From the NCBI GenBank assembly GCA_964245755.1, contig CAXTNV010000025.1, forward strand, positions 1 to 36,258: 36,258 bases of DNA, in the 5' to 3' direction. Each line of letters starts with the position of its first letter. Position 1 is the first letter of the stretch. The translations under genes were made by a program, and so were the position numbers. The notes below the pieces were generated by a model. That model was not told the DNA's origin. It saw only the letters and a list, made by a program, of their open reading frames with translations, and made no database searches. Origin of the DNA: Lichenicoccus sp964245755. GTDB lineage: Bacteria > Pseudomonadota > Alphaproteobacteria > Acetobacterales > Acetobacteraceae. Of this stretch, positions 16,079 to 24,319 are shown in pieces.

Positions 16079-16999
16079 TCAGGCCGCGCGGCGCCGGCGC
16101 AGCAGGCCCAGACCGATCGTCGCGATGCCGAGCAGCGTGATGCTTGCGGGCTCGGGTACCGAGGTGGGATCGCTCGGCAGCGTGCCGGTGAACGGCACGT
16201 CGTGCAGCTCGCCGGAGCCGGTCCATTGCTGCGCCACCAGCGCGCCGTCGATCTGGTTGCCGTTGGTCACCCTCGCCGCGGGCGCCAGCACGGTGCCCCC
16301 GAGCAGGGTGTTGATCGCGACCGTGCCGGTCGCGTCGTAGTAGTTCCAGATGATCCGGCCCGCCCCGTTGCTGCCGCTCTCGTCGTTCGCGTTGAAGCTG
16401 GCCGAGCTGCCATCGACGTTGAACAGCACGGTCGAGGCGCCGTTCAGGTTGATGCTGAAGCTGGGGATGGCGGCCAGCTGCGCTGCCGTCAGATCGAACA
16501 CCGCGATGCCGCTGGCGCCTGCGATCGCGTTGATCACCTCGTTGTTGTCCGCCTTCGGCAGGGTGCCGGTGGCGGCGAGCTGCGACAGCGACGCGGACAG
16601 CGCGTTGAGCGGAGCCTCGAAGTCGGCGATGCCCTCGCCGGGTGCTGCGACATAGCCACCGCCGCCGTTGAAGTTCACCTGGGCGCCCCTGCTGCCGCCG
16701 ACATAGGCATTGCCGCCGTCGTTGATGTTGATCGAATTGCCGCTGGTGCTGCCGTAGACGGTCAGAGCGCCGAACCCCGGCGCGTGGCTGCCCACCGGGT
16801 TGTTGTACATCGTCGCACCGGAGAAATTGCCGCCGATCACCGCCGCGCCTTCGATGTCGGACTGCGTCGACGCGTTCTGGTAGATGATCGCGTTGAACTC
16901 CTGCAGGATGGTCGACGCGGTGATGGGGCCGGCGCCGGCGGAGGCTACGTCGGCAAGCGCCATGCCGGTTCCGAGCAGCAACATGGTCAGCGCGCGCAT
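16079..16999 (-). CDS. Secreted choice-of-anchor A family protein with PEP-CTERM sorting tail
   Basis: Exported protein of 306 residues. A signal peptide (MRALTMLLLGTGMALADVASAGA) leads into a beta-rich, Asn/Gly-rich domain with repeated VIGGNFSGATMYNN, LTVYGSTSGNSININ and AYVGGSRGAQVNFNGGG strands. This is the pattern of the choice-of-anchor A domain. The C-terminus is a PEP-CTERM signal: VPEPAS, a hydrophobic segment, then RRRRAA. Such tails are processed by an exosortase (EpsH family) during export, usually in organisms making exopolysaccharide; no exosortase is in this window. GGAGAAGG before the ATG at 16999 decides the start against an upstream in-frame ATG at 17122. Function is unknown; a surface or matrix role is inferred. 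Confidence 0.85.
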   Translation of the reverse strand: MRALTMLLLGTGMALADVASAGAGPITASTILQEFNAIIYQNASTQSDIEGAAVIGGNFSGATMYNNPVGSHAPGFGALTVYGSTSGNSININDGGNAYVGGSRGAQVNFNGGGGYVAAPGEGIADFEAPLNALSASLSQLAATGTLPKADNNEVINAIAGASGIAVFDLTAAQLAAIPSFSINLNGASTVLFNVDGSSASFNANDESGSNGAGRIIWNYYDATGTVAINTLLGGTVLAPAARVTNGNQIDGALVAQQWTGSGELHDVPFTGTLPSDPTSVPEPASITLLGIATIGLGLLRRRRAA

Positions 17000-17112
17000 T
17001 GCCTTCTCCCGAACTCTCCCGCCGCCGGGCCCATGCCGGGTCGCGGGGAATGTTTCGTTACCATTGCAACCTGCGGGCCAGGCAACGGATTCGGGCAAAT
17101 TCAACGGCTTGT

Positions 17113-17126
17113 GCCGGCGCACCGGC
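17113..17126 (-). terminator. Short GC hairpin downstream of glyS
   Basis: GCCGG-TGCG-CCGGC on the minus strand is a 5-bp stem with a four-base loop, about 50 bases after the glyS stop and before the PEP-CTERM gene. There is no T-run, so it is a weak candidate. Confidence 0.25.
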
Positions 17127-17173
17127 CGATCCGCAAGCTCGGTGTAAAGAAAGCCGACGTTCGCCGTGCGAGC

Positions 17174-19285
17174 CTAGCCCTCGATCTGGGTGAAGTCGGC
17201 GACGCCTGCCATCATGTCGCGTATCGCGGCCAGCAGGCACAGCCGGTTGCGGCGCAGCGGCTGGTCCTCGACGTTCACCGTCACCGCCTCGAAGAACCGG
17301 TCGAGCGGCGCGCGCAGCGCCGCCATCGCACCCATCGCGTCCTCGTAGCGCTCCCGCTCCAGCGCGGCGGCCACCCGCGCCGACGCCGCGCGCCACGACG
17401 CGTCGAGCCCGCGCTCCTCGTCCTGCCGGTACAGCCCGGGGTCGGGGGCCGCGTCGTAGCGGCCGTCCTTCCTTTCCTCGATGCGCAGGATGTTGGCCGC
17501 GCGCTTGATCGCCGCCAGCAGGTCGGCGCCGTGCTCGCTGCCGAGCAGCGCGGTCACCGCGTCGGTGCGGGCGAGCAGGCGCACCAGGTCGCCATCCGCG
17601 CCGGCGGCGCTCACCGCCGCCAGCACGTCGTGCCGTGCTCCCTCGCCGCGCAGCTGCACGCGCAGCCGTTCGGCGACAAAGCCCGGCAGCAGGGCAAGGT
17701 CCGGCGCCTCGCGCAGCGGCTCCGGCAGCACCCGCGCGGCACTCTCGAACAGCGCGAACAGGTCGAGGCGGAGCGCGTTGTCGCGCACGATGCGGATCAG
17801 GCCGAGCGCCGCGCGGCGCAGCGCGTACGGGTCGCCCGATCCCCCAGGCTTCTCACCGGCGGCGAAGAAGCCGGCCAGGCTGTCGATCCGGTCCGCCAGC
17901 GCCACCGCCACCGAGACCGGCGCGCGCGGCGTCGCGTCGCCGGCGCCGCGCGGCATGTAGTGCTCGCGCAGGGCACGCGCGACCGGCTCCGGCTCGCCGT
18001 CGTGGCGGGCGTAGTACTCGCCCATCACCCCCTGCAGCTCCGGGAACTCGCCGACCATGCCGGTCGGCAGGTCGGCCTTGGCGAGGCGTCCGGCGCGGGC
18101 GGCGAGTGCGGTCCCGGCGCCGGTCTCGGCCGCGATCAGGGCCGCCAGGCGTTCCAGGCGCAGCGCGCGCGCGTGCTGGCTGCCCAGTGCGGCGTGGAAG
18201 GTCACCCCGTCCAGCAGCGGCACCCGCGCCTCGAGCCGGGTGGCACGGTCCAGGTCCCAGAAGTGCCGCGCGTCGGAGAACCGCGCGCGCAGCACGCGCT
18301 CGTTGCCGGCGACCATCAGCGCCCCGCCGTCGGCCGGGATCGTGTTGGCGATGAAGGCGAAGCGGGGTGCCGGCGCGCCGTCCGCCGTGCGCAGCGTGAA
18401 GTAGCGCTGGTTGACCCGCATGCTGACCTGCATCACCTCGGGCGGCAGGTCCATGAAGCCCTCGTCGATGCGGCCGAGCAGCGGCACCGGCCACTCGAGC
18501 AGCCCGGTCACCTCCTCGACCAGCCCGTCATCGGCAACCACGACCAGCCCTTCCGCCGCCGCCGCCGCCGCGGCGCCCTCGCGTACCAGGGTCGCGCGGT
18601 CCTCCGCGCAGACCAGCACATGACGGGCGCGCAGCCCCTCTCGCCAGGAGGCGAGGCCGGTGACCGCGAAGGCTCCCGGCGACAGGAAGCGGTGCCCTTC
18701 GCAGAGATCGGCCGCCACCAGCCCGTGCCCGTCGTCGCGGTCGGCCGCATCCTCCTCGCGGGCGAGGCGGAACGGCACCGCGACGCCGTCCAGCAGGCAC
18801 AGGATGCGGCGCAGCGGCCGCACCCAGGTGAAGGCGCTGCCGCTGCCCCAGCGCATCGATTTCGGCCAGGGGAAGCGACGCAGCAGGTCGGGCAGCACGC
18901 TCTCGACCAGGCTCGCGGCGACGACCGGCCGGCGCTCGAGGTCGAGCAGCCAGAAGCCGCGCTCCAGCCGCAGCGCGGTTCTCGGGGCAGCGTGCTTGCG
19001 CAGGAAGCCGGCGAGCGCCGGCTCGGGCGCGCCTTCGCGCGGGCCGCGCTCGGTCCGGGTGCTGCCGGGCACCTGCGCATCGAGCCGTGCCGCCAGCGCG
19101 ATGCGCCGCGGCCCGGAGAAGGTCGAGACCTCGCGCGGGTTCAGCGCCGCCAGCGCCTCGCCGAGCAGCCGCTCCAGGCTCGCCGCGGCACCCGCCTGCA
19201 GGCGCGCCGGGATCTCCTCGCTGAACAGCTCGATCAGGAAGTTGGGCGCGAGGTCGGACACGGAAGCAGGCGGCGTGTCACCCAT
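17174..19285 (-). CDS. glyS: Glycine--tRNA ligase beta subunit
   Basis: Large subunit of the bacterial heterotetrameric (alpha2beta2) glycyl-tRNA synthetase, which binds tRNA-Gly and works with GlyQ; 703 residues, a normal length. The N-terminus has the family signature FLIELFSEEIPARLQ, followed by TFSGPRRIALAA and RGPREGAPEPALAGFLRK. Later landmarks are WPKSMRW, EVMQVSMRVNQRYF, FIANT, the LGS-H and KADLPTGMVGEFPELQGVMG-YYA region, and the C-terminal FFEAVTVNVED that marks the end of the tRNA-binding domain. It starts one base after the glyQ stop, so the pair is one transcript with coupled translation. Confidence 0.96.
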   Translation of the reverse strand: MGDTPPASVSDLAPNFLIELFSEEIPARLQAGAAASLERLLGEALAALNPREVSTFSGPRRIALAARLDAQVPGSTRTERGPREGAPEPALAGFLRKHAAPRTALRLERGFWLLDLERRPVVAASLVESVLPDLLRRFPWPKSMRWGSGSAFTWVRPLRRILCLLDGVAVPFRLAREEDAADRDDGHGLVAADLCEGHRFLSPGAFAVTGLASWREGLRARHVLVCAEDRATLVREGAAAAAAAEGLVVVADDGLVEEVTGLLEWPVPLLGRIDEGFMDLPPEVMQVSMRVNQRYFTLRTADGAPAPRFAFIANTIPADGGALMVAGNERVLRARFSDARHFWDLDRATRLEARVPLLDGVTFHAALGSQHARALRLERLAALIAAETGAGTALAARAGRLAKADLPTGMVGEFPELQGVMGEYYARHDGEPEPVARALREHYMPRGAGDATPRAPVSVAVALADRIDSLAGFFAAGEKPGGSGDPYALRRAALGLIRIVRDNALRLDLFALFESAARVLPEPLREAPDLALLPGFVAERLRVQLRGEGARHDVLAAVSAAGADGDLVRLLARTDAVTALLGSEHGADLLAAIKRAANILRIEERKDGRYDAAPDPGLYRQDEERGLDASWRAASARVAAALERERYEDAMGAMAALRAPLDRFFEAVTVNVEDQPLRRNRLCLLAAIRDMMAGVADFTQIEG

Positions 19286-19286
19286 C

Positions 19287-20159
19287 TCAGGCCTCGCCTG
19301 TGAGCCAGACGTCGCAGCACATCCGGGCGAGGCTGCGCACCCGGCCGATATAGCTCGCGCGCTCGCTCACGCTGATCACGCCGCGTGCGTCGAGCAGGTT
19401 GAACAGGTGGCTGGCCTTCAGGCACTGGTCGTAGGCAGGCTGGGCGATGCCGGCGGCGGCGAGAGCCAGGCACTCGCGCTCCGCGTCGCCGAAATGGCGA
19501 TGCAGCATCGCCGCGTCGGCGAGCTCGAAATTATGCCGCGAGTAGTCGCGCTCGGCGCGCAGGAACACGTCGCCGTAGCTGAGGCCGCGGCCGTCATAAT
19601 CAAGGTCGTAGACGCGCTCCACTCCCTGGACGTACATCGCCAGCCGCTCCAGCCCGTAGGTCAGCTCGGTCGAGGGCAGCACCGTGGCGATGCCGCCGAC
19701 CTGCTGGAAATAGGTGAACTGCGTCACCTCCATGCCGTCGCACCAGACCTCCCAGCCGAGCCCCCAGGCGCCGATGCTCGGGTTTTCCCAGTCGTCCTCG
19801 ACGAAGCGGATGTCGTGGCTGAGCGGATCGATGCCGATCGCGCGGTAGCTTTCGAGCAGCAGCGCCTGGCTGTCCGGCGGGGTCGGCTTCAGCAGCACCT
19901 GGTACTGGTAGTAGTGCTGCAGCCGGTTCGGGTTCTCGCCGTAGCGGCCGTCCGAGGGGCGCCGGCAGGGCTGCACGAACGCGGTGCGCCAGGGCCTGGC
20001 GCCCAGCGCGCGCAGGCTGGTGTGCGGCGACAGGGTGCCGGCCCCGACCTCGACGTCGTAGGGTTGCAGGATCGCGCAGCCCTGGGCGGACCAGAACTCG
20101 TGCAGCCTCAGGATCAAGGCCTGGAAGCTGGGTGGCTTGAAGGCCGGGGCGATGGGCAA
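19287..20159 (-). CDS. glyQ: Glycine--tRNA ligase alpha subunit, probable TTG start
   Basis: Catalytic class II subunit of glycyl-tRNA synthetase; 290 residues from the TTG. Family landmarks are FKPPSFQALILRLHEFWSAQ, CAILQPYDVEVGAGT, FVQPCRRPSDGRYGENPNR, HYYQYQVLLKP, VEDDWENPSIGAWGLGWEVW and EVTQFTYFQQVGG. The frame stays open to 20372, but conservation begins just after a TTG at 20159, which has GGAG seven bases before it. This gives LPIAPAFKPPS as N-terminus, as expected for the family. The only upstream ATG codons in frame lie in unconserved Arg-rich sequence. It forms an operon with glyS. Confidence 0.95.
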   Translation of the reverse strand: MPIAPAFKPPSFQALILRLHEFWSAQGCAILQPYDVEVGAGTLSPHTSLRALGARPWRTAFVQPCRRPSDGRYGENPNRLQHYYQYQVLLKPTPPDSQALLLESYRAIGIDPLSHDIRFVEDDWENPSIGAWGLGWEVWCDGMEVTQFTYFQQVGGIATVLPSTELTYGLERLAMYVQGVERVYDLDYDGRGLSYGDVFLRAERDYSRHNFELADAAMLHRHFGDAERECLALAAAGIAQPAYDQCLKASHLFNLLDARGVISVSERASYIGRVRSLARMCCDVWLTGEA

Positions 20160-20272
20160 GCGCGCTCTCCGGGTCGGTCGCTGCGGGGGGCGGCACCATA
20201 GGGTGAGGGGCGAGGGCGCAGCAAGGAAGCGGACCCGCATCACGCGATCGGGGAAGCATGGAGGGAGACGGC

Positions 20273-20728
20273 ATGGCGATCGACGGGCTCGACGACGCGG
20301 CGATACGCGACATCCTGCTGGGCACGCGGCACGTCGCCCTGGTCGGCGCCTCGGCGCGGCCGGAGCGGCCATCGTTCGGGGTGATGCGCTTCCTGCTGCA
20401 GCAGGGCTTCGCGGTGGTTCCGGTCAATCCCGGCCTCGCCGGACAGCGGCTCCTGGGCCGGTCGGTGGTGGCCAGGCTCGACGAAGCCGCCGCACCCGAC
20501 GGCAGCGGGCTCGACATGGTCGATCTGTTTCGGGCCTCGGCGCATGTCGGCCCGCAGGTGCACGAGGCGATCCGGCTGCGGGCGCGCACCATCTGGATGC
20601 AGCTCGGCGTGATCGACGAGGCAGCGGCGGCGGCGGCGCGTGCGGCGGGCCTGCGGGTGGTGATGGATCGTTGTCCGGCGATCGAGTGGCCGCGCCTGCG
20701 GCTTGATCGGGCGCCCCGCAACCCCTGA
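20273..20728 (+). CDS. CoA-binding domain protein (YccU/succinyl-CoA synthetase alpha-like Rossmann fold)
   Basis: Small single-domain protein of 151 residues with a CoA-binding Rossmann fold. It shows RHVALVGASARPERPSFGVMRFLLQQGF with the nucleotide loop GAS, then VVPVNPGLAGQRLLGR, VDLFRASAHVG and TIWMQLGVIDEAAA, ending VVMDRCPAIEW. This is the order in YccU-type proteins, where the Cys in the MDRC-P motif is conserved. The cellular role of these proteins is not known. I prefer the ATG at 20273, with GGGAG five bases before it; an in-frame ATG at 20258 is the alternative. It is divergent from glyQ. Confidence 0.85.
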   Translation: MAIDGLDDAAIRDILLGTRHVALVGASARPERPSFGVMRFLLQQGFAVVPVNPGLAGQRLLGRSVVARLDEAAAPDGSGLDMVDLFRASAHVGPQVHEAIRLRARTIWMQLGVIDEAAAAAARAAGLRVVMDRCPAIEWPRLRLDRAPRNP

Positions 20729-20756
20729 CCGGCGCTCCACCCCCTGCTTGACGAGT

Positions 20757-20770
20757 GCCGCGGCCGCGGC
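20757..20770. repeat. 14-bp perfect GC palindrome before the DUF2076 gene
   Basis: GCCGCGGCCGCGGC is fully self-complementary and lies in the 76-bp gap, 35 bases before the DUF2076 start. It could be a hairpin ending the upstream transcript or a protein site. Given the base composition, chance occurrence is also reasonable. Confidence 0.25.
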
Positions 20771-20804
20771 CACATCTCAATCTCATAACGTGGATCATGC
20801 AACC

Positions 20805-21626
20805 ATGACCAACGAGGAACGCGATCTCATCTCCCGGTTCATCGCCCGGGTGGGCGGGCAGCCGCAGGGCCAGGGCGGCGGCTTCGGCGCCAGCGTGCCG
20901 GCGCCGCCGCCGCCGCTGCCGCCGCTCGCTCCCGAGGCGGATCGCTTCATCGGTGATAACCTGACGCGTTATCCCGAGGCGCGCTACCGCATCACCCAGA
21001 TGGCGGTGGTGCAGGAGGCGGCGCTGGCGGAGGCGCAGAACCGCATACGGCGGCTGGAATGGGAGCTGCAGCAGTCGCAGGCGCAGCTGCAGCAGGCGGC
21101 CCAGGGACAGAGCCAGGCCCAGGGCCAGCAGCGCGGCGGCGGCGGGTTGTTCGGCGGCCTGTTCGGTGGCGGCGGAGCCAGGCAGGCGCCACCGCAGCAG
21201 GGCTACGCGCCGCAGCCCGGCTACCAGGCCGCACCGCCGCCGCAGCCGGCCTATTCACCGGGCTACCAGCCCGGCATGTTCCAGCGCCAGGGCGGCTCCG
21301 GCTTCCTAGGCTCCGCCCTGACCACGGCGGCGGGGGTCGCCGGCGGCATGGTGGCGGGCAACGCGCTGATGGACATGTTCGGCGGCCATGGCGGCGGCAT
21401 GGGCGGCTTCGGCGGCGGCGCCGGCGGCGAGACCACCGTCAACAACTACGGCGACGCCGCGGGAGATGCCGGCGGCGCCTGGGGCGGTGCCAGCGGCGGC
21501 GACCCGTTCGCCGGCCAGGGCACCGCCGTCGATCCGAACTTCGGCGCCCCGGACGCGGGCGGCTTCGACTCCGGCGGCGGCGGTGACTGGGGCGGCGGCG
21601 GCGGCGGTGACGACAGCAGCTTCTGA
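20805..21626 (+). CDS. DUF2076 family protein, low-complexity Gly/Gln/Pro-rich
   Basis: Protein of 273 residues of unknown function. The N-terminus MTNEERDLISRFIARV plus the segment DRFIGDNLTRYPEARYRITQMAVVQEAAL match DUF2076. A helical, possibly coiled-coil stretch AEAQNRIRRLEWELQQSQAQLQQAA follows (about 65-100). Then comes low-complexity sequence: Gln/Gly runs, Gly/Phe (GGLFGGLFGGGG), and Tyr/Pro/Gln repeats (PPQQGYAPQPGYQAAPPPQPAYSPGYQ broken by single residues). A small hydrophobic Ala/Gly segment lies near SALTTAAGVAGGMVAGNAL. The tail is almost pure Gly/Asp/Asn, ending GGGDDSSF. The start at 20805 is where conservation begins. A periplasmic or membrane-peripheral role is possible but not shown. 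Confidence 0.85.
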   Translation: MTNEERDLISRFIARVGGQPQGQGGGFGASVPAPPPPLPPLAPEADRFIGDNLTRYPEARYRITQMAVVQEAALAEAQNRIRRLEWELQQSQAQLQQAAQGQSQAQGQQRGGGGLFGGLFGGGGARQAPPQQGYAPQPGYQAAPPPQPAYSPGYQPGMFQRQGGSGFLGSALTTAAGVAGGMVAGNALMDMFGGHGGGMGGFGGGAGGETTVNNYGDAAGDAGGAWGGASGGDPFAGQGTAVDPNFGAPDAGGFDSGGGGDWGGGGGGDDSSF

Positions 21627-21650
21627 CCGCCACGCCTCTGCATACCTGAC

Positions 21651-22517
21651 TCAGCGCGCGGTATCGAGCCGCACGCTGACCGGGCAATGGTCGGACAGCC
21701 GCTCCTTCATCTCCGGGTCGGTCTCGCGATACACCATCACGCGCAGGCTTCCGGGCTGCATCCAGCGGCGCGCCGGCCCCCCGGCGAGGATGTGGTCGAT
21801 GAAGGCCTCGCCACCCCAGCACGGGTTTGCCCGGCCGGCGGTGGCGAGCGCCATCGGCGCGGTCTGCTGCAGGGCGTCGAGAAACGGATCGTGCGCCGTG
21901 AGGTCGCGGTTGAAGTCGCCCATCACCACGAAGGGCACACCCTCGTCGCGGCGGGCGGCCACCCAGTCCTGCAGCACGCCGAGCTGCCGCTCGAGCACCG
22001 GGCAGGCGGCCGGTGCGCGACCGCGCAGCGGACGATCCCAACATCCAGTCTTGAGGTGCACGACCAGGACCCGCAGGCTGGCGCCGTCGCGGCTCACGGT
22101 CACGTCGAGGCCGCTGCGCAGGCGGTAGCGCGCCTCCGGGCTCGCCGCGTCCAGCGCCGTCACGTCGGGATGGCGGGTGACGTCGTAGCCGTGCCGGATC
22201 ACCAGCCCGACGCGCTGCACCACCGCGTCGTGGGTCATCTCGATGCGGTAGCGCTCAGGCGGGAAGATCTTCGCCGCGATCTCGGGTCCGTCGACCTCCT
22301 CGATGCCGACCAGGTCCGCATCCAGCCGCCGCGCGTAGCCTGCCAGGGTGACGATGTCGTCCGGCTGCTTGGGGTGGGCGTCGTCCGGCAGCGAAGGATC
22401 TCCGTCCGGCCGCGCGGTCAGCCACTCCATGTTCCAGGTGGTCAGCTTGAGGTCCCGCGCCGATGCGGCCGGGGCGAGCAGCAGCGAGGCCAGCAGCGGC
22501 AGGGTCCGCAGCCGCAT
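21651..22517 (-). CDS. Secreted endonuclease/exonuclease/phosphatase family protein
   Basis: Exported metal-dependent phosphodiesterase-fold protein of 288 residues. A signal peptide (MRLRTLPLLASLLLAPAASA) is followed by the EEP fold: LTTWNMEWL (metal-region Asn and Glu), VGIEEVDG (catalytic Glu), VHLKTGCW, VMGDFNRDL (the DFN catalytic pair), and LSDHCPVSV (the terminal Asp-His). All core catalytic motifs are present. Members include DNases, sphingomyelinases and inositol phosphatases, so the substrate is not decided. The start lies five bases after the carbonic anhydrase stop on the same strand, so the two form an operon. Confidence 0.88.
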   Translation of the reverse strand: MRLRTLPLLASLLLAPAASARDLKLTTWNMEWLTARPDGDPSLPDDAHPKQPDDIVTLAGYARRLDADLVGIEEVDGPEIAAKIFPPERYRIEMTHDAVVQRVGLVIRHGYDVTRHPDVTALDAASPEARYRLRSGLDVTVSRDGASLRVLVVHLKTGCWDRPLRGRAPAACPVLERQLGVLQDWVAARRDEGVPFVVMGDFNRDLTAHDPFLDALQQTAPMALATAGRANPCWGGEAFIDHILAGGPARRWMQPGSLRVMVYRETDPEMKERLSDHCPVSVRLDTAR

Positions 22518-22522
22518 GGCGG

Positions 22523-23209
22523 TCAGCCCGGCCCATCCGCCTGCATGCGCAGCTGCGCCAGCGCCGCGCGCACGCTGATGGTCCGCCGCGCCACCTCGTC
22601 GAGCACCCAGATGACGCCGTGCCGGATCTCGTAGATCCAGCCCTGCAGGGTCAGCGTGCCATCGGCGAGCCGGGCCGCCACCGCCGGGTGGGTGCGCAGG
22701 TGCGCCAGCTGCAGCAGCACGTTCTGCTCGACCAGCGTGGTCAGCACGTCCTGGTCGTTGTCCTCCGGGCGCAGCGCGTGGGTGACCGCCAGCGCCGCCT
22801 CGGCGCTGCGCAGCCAGGAGCTGACCGTGGGCATGCTTGGCAGCCTGTGTCCGACCGGGTCGAGCATCGCCTTCATCGCGCCGCAGTCGGAATGGCCGCA
22901 GACGATGATGTTCTCGACGCCGATGGCGGTGACCGCGTACTCGATCGCCGCCGACACGCCGCCCAGCATCTCCCCGTAGGCCGGCACGATGTTGCCGATG
23001 TTGCGCAGAACGAACAGGTTGCCCGGCTCGTTCTGGGTGATCATGCCGGTGCTGATGCGGCTGTCGGCACAGGTGATGAACAAGGTGTGCGGCGACTGGC
23101 CGCGCGCCAGGTCCGCGAACATCTCCCGGTTCTCGGGAAAGATCGTGGTGCTGAAATGCTGGACGCCTTCAAGCAGACCGATCAGGGTCGAGGCCGGGTC
23201 ATCTGCCAT
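22523..23209 (-). CDS. Beta-class carbonic anhydrase
   Basis: Zinc enzyme interconverting CO2 and bicarbonate; 228 residues, cytosolic. Zinc and active-site motifs are all present: ITCADSR (Cys47, Asp49, Arg51) and VCGHSDCGAM (His106, Cys109). LFVLRNIGNIVP and SAAIEYAVTAIGVENIIV are conserved around them. The C-terminal LQGWIYEIRHGVIWVLDE is typical. The open frame extends upstream to 23431, but homology starts at the ATG at 23209 and the upstream part is Arg/Pro-rich shadow. It is first in a two-gene operon with the secreted EEP protein and divergent from the NAD regulator gene. Confidence 0.93.
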   Translation of the reverse strand: MADDPASTLIGLLEGVQHFSTTIFPENREMFADLARGQSPHTLFITCADSRISTGMITQNEPGNLFVLRNIGNIVPAYGEMLGGVSAAIEYAVTAIGVENIIVCGHSDCGAMKAMLDPVGHRLPSMPTVSSWLRSAEAALAVTHALRPEDNDQDVLTTLVEQNVLLQLAHLRTHPAVAARLADGTLTLQGWIYEIRHGVIWVLDEVARRTISVRAALAQLRMQADGPG

Positions 23210-23283
23210 CTTGCCATCCCAATGCGAGCCGCGTCGGGTCCGCGGACGCGGAAGACGGTGCTCGCCGGACGAGAGTGTAGACG

Positions 23284-24261
23284 ATGCGCGACGCGGAAGG
23301 ACACTCGTTGAGCGAGGTCTCCGCACCCCTCGATCGGGTGCCGCCTGATCAAGCGTCCGACCAGGTCGGCCAGACGCTGCTGCAGGCCGAGCTGATCGCG
23401 GTCGTGGTCGCGGTCGGCGAGGACCGGCCACGCGTGCTGACCCTGTCCAGCGGCACCGCGCTGCCGTTCGGCCCGCTGGAACCGGCGCACCGGTCGCTGC
23501 AGTCCGGGCTGCGCAGCTGGGTGGAGCAGCAGACGCATCATCCGCTCGGCCACGTCGAGCAGCTGTACACCTTCGCCGACCGCGATCGGGGAGAGGGGTC
23601 GGTGCGGGCGATCTCGATCAGCTACCTGGCGCTGACCCGGATCGGCGCCAGCGACGCGGGCTGGCGCGACTGGTACGCCTACTTCCCGTGGGAGGATCAG
23701 CGCAGTGCCGCCGGCAGCCGGGCTGCGCGCGCCCTGGGTGCGGCGCTGCTCGACTGGGCGGCGGCGGCCGCCGGTGCGACCGCGCGACAGCGCCGGCAGC
23801 GCTGCGCGATCGGCTTCGGCCTGGACGGCACGCCGTGGGACGAGGAGCTGGTGCTGCAGCGCTACGAGCTGCTTTACGAGGCGGGACTGGTGGGCGAGGC
23901 GGCGCAGGCGCAGTTGGCGCAGGAAGCCGGGCTGCCGATGTCGCGCGACCACCGGCGCATCCTCGCCACCGGCATCGCCCGGATGCGGGCGCGCATCAAG
24001 TACCGGCCGGTGGTGTTCGAGCTCATGCCCGCGAGCTTCACCCTGCTGCAGCTCCAGCTCGCGTTCGAGGCGCTCGCCGGACGCCGGCTGCACAAGCAGA
24101 ACTTCCGCCGGCTGATCGAGCAGCAGAACCTGGTGGAGGAGACCGGCGCGCTGGCCGCCCGGGCGGTCGGGCGGCCGGCGCAGCTGTTCCGCTTCCGCAG
24201 CGAGGTGCTGCAGGCGCGCCACGTGGCCGGCAGCAAGCTGCCGATGACACGCCTCGTCTGA
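23284..24261 (+). CDS. nadQ: Nudix-domain transcriptional regulator of NAD biosynthesis (NadQ/NrtR-like)
   Basis: Protein of 325 residues with a Nudix-like N-terminal half (about 30-210: AELIAVVVAVGEDRPRVLTL, later ISISYLALTR and YAYFPWEDQR). It lacks a recognisable Nudix box, so it probably senses rather than hydrolyses. The C-terminal winged helix (about 235-325) contains VVFELMPASFTLLQLQLAFEAL, then KQNFRRLIEQQNLVEETG and LFRFRSEVL. This layout is that of COG4111-type NAD regulators, called NadQ in alphaproteobacteria, which I recall as repressors of nadABC. Its position directly upstream of nadABC, with two palindromic boxes between, supports this. The ATG at 23284 is the natural start; its Shine-Dalgarno is weak. 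Confidence 0.8.
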   Translation: MRDAEGHSLSEVSAPLDRVPPDQASDQVGQTLLQAELIAVVVAVGEDRPRVLTLSSGTALPFGPLEPAHRSLQSGLRSWVEQQTHHPLGHVEQLYTFADRDRGEGSVRAISISYLALTRIGASDAGWRDWYAYFPWEDQRSAAGSRAARALGAALLDWAAAAAGATARQRRQRCAIGFGLDGTPWDEELVLQRYELLYEAGLVGEAAQAQLAQEAGLPMSRDHRRILATGIARMRARIKYRPVVFELMPASFTLLQLQLAFEALAGRRLHKQNFRRLIEQQNLVEETGALAARAVGRPAQLFRFRSEVLQARHVAGSKLPMTRLV

Positions 24262-24319
24262 TCGCGTCGACCCGCCCGGTCCCGCGCGCCGGATATCGTG
24301 CGATCGGGCGCAACCCCCC

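Noticed and set aside
16202..19303. A 1033-residue open frame on the plus strand opposite glyS and the PEP-CTERM gene
   Set aside because: Composition is Arg/Ala/His/Gln-rich without recognisable domains. It lies exactly antisense to two well-supported genes, as expected from high third-position GC.
20749..20795. TTGACG with CATAAC as a promoter for the DUF2076 gene
   Set aside because: The spacing of about 30 bases is far too long for a sigma-70 promoter.
20757..21626. Gly-rich repeats of the DUF2076 gene as a DNA-level tandem repeat or CRISPR-like array
   Set aside because: The repeats are irregular GGC/GGT codon runs of a coding region, without constant repeat length or unique spacers.
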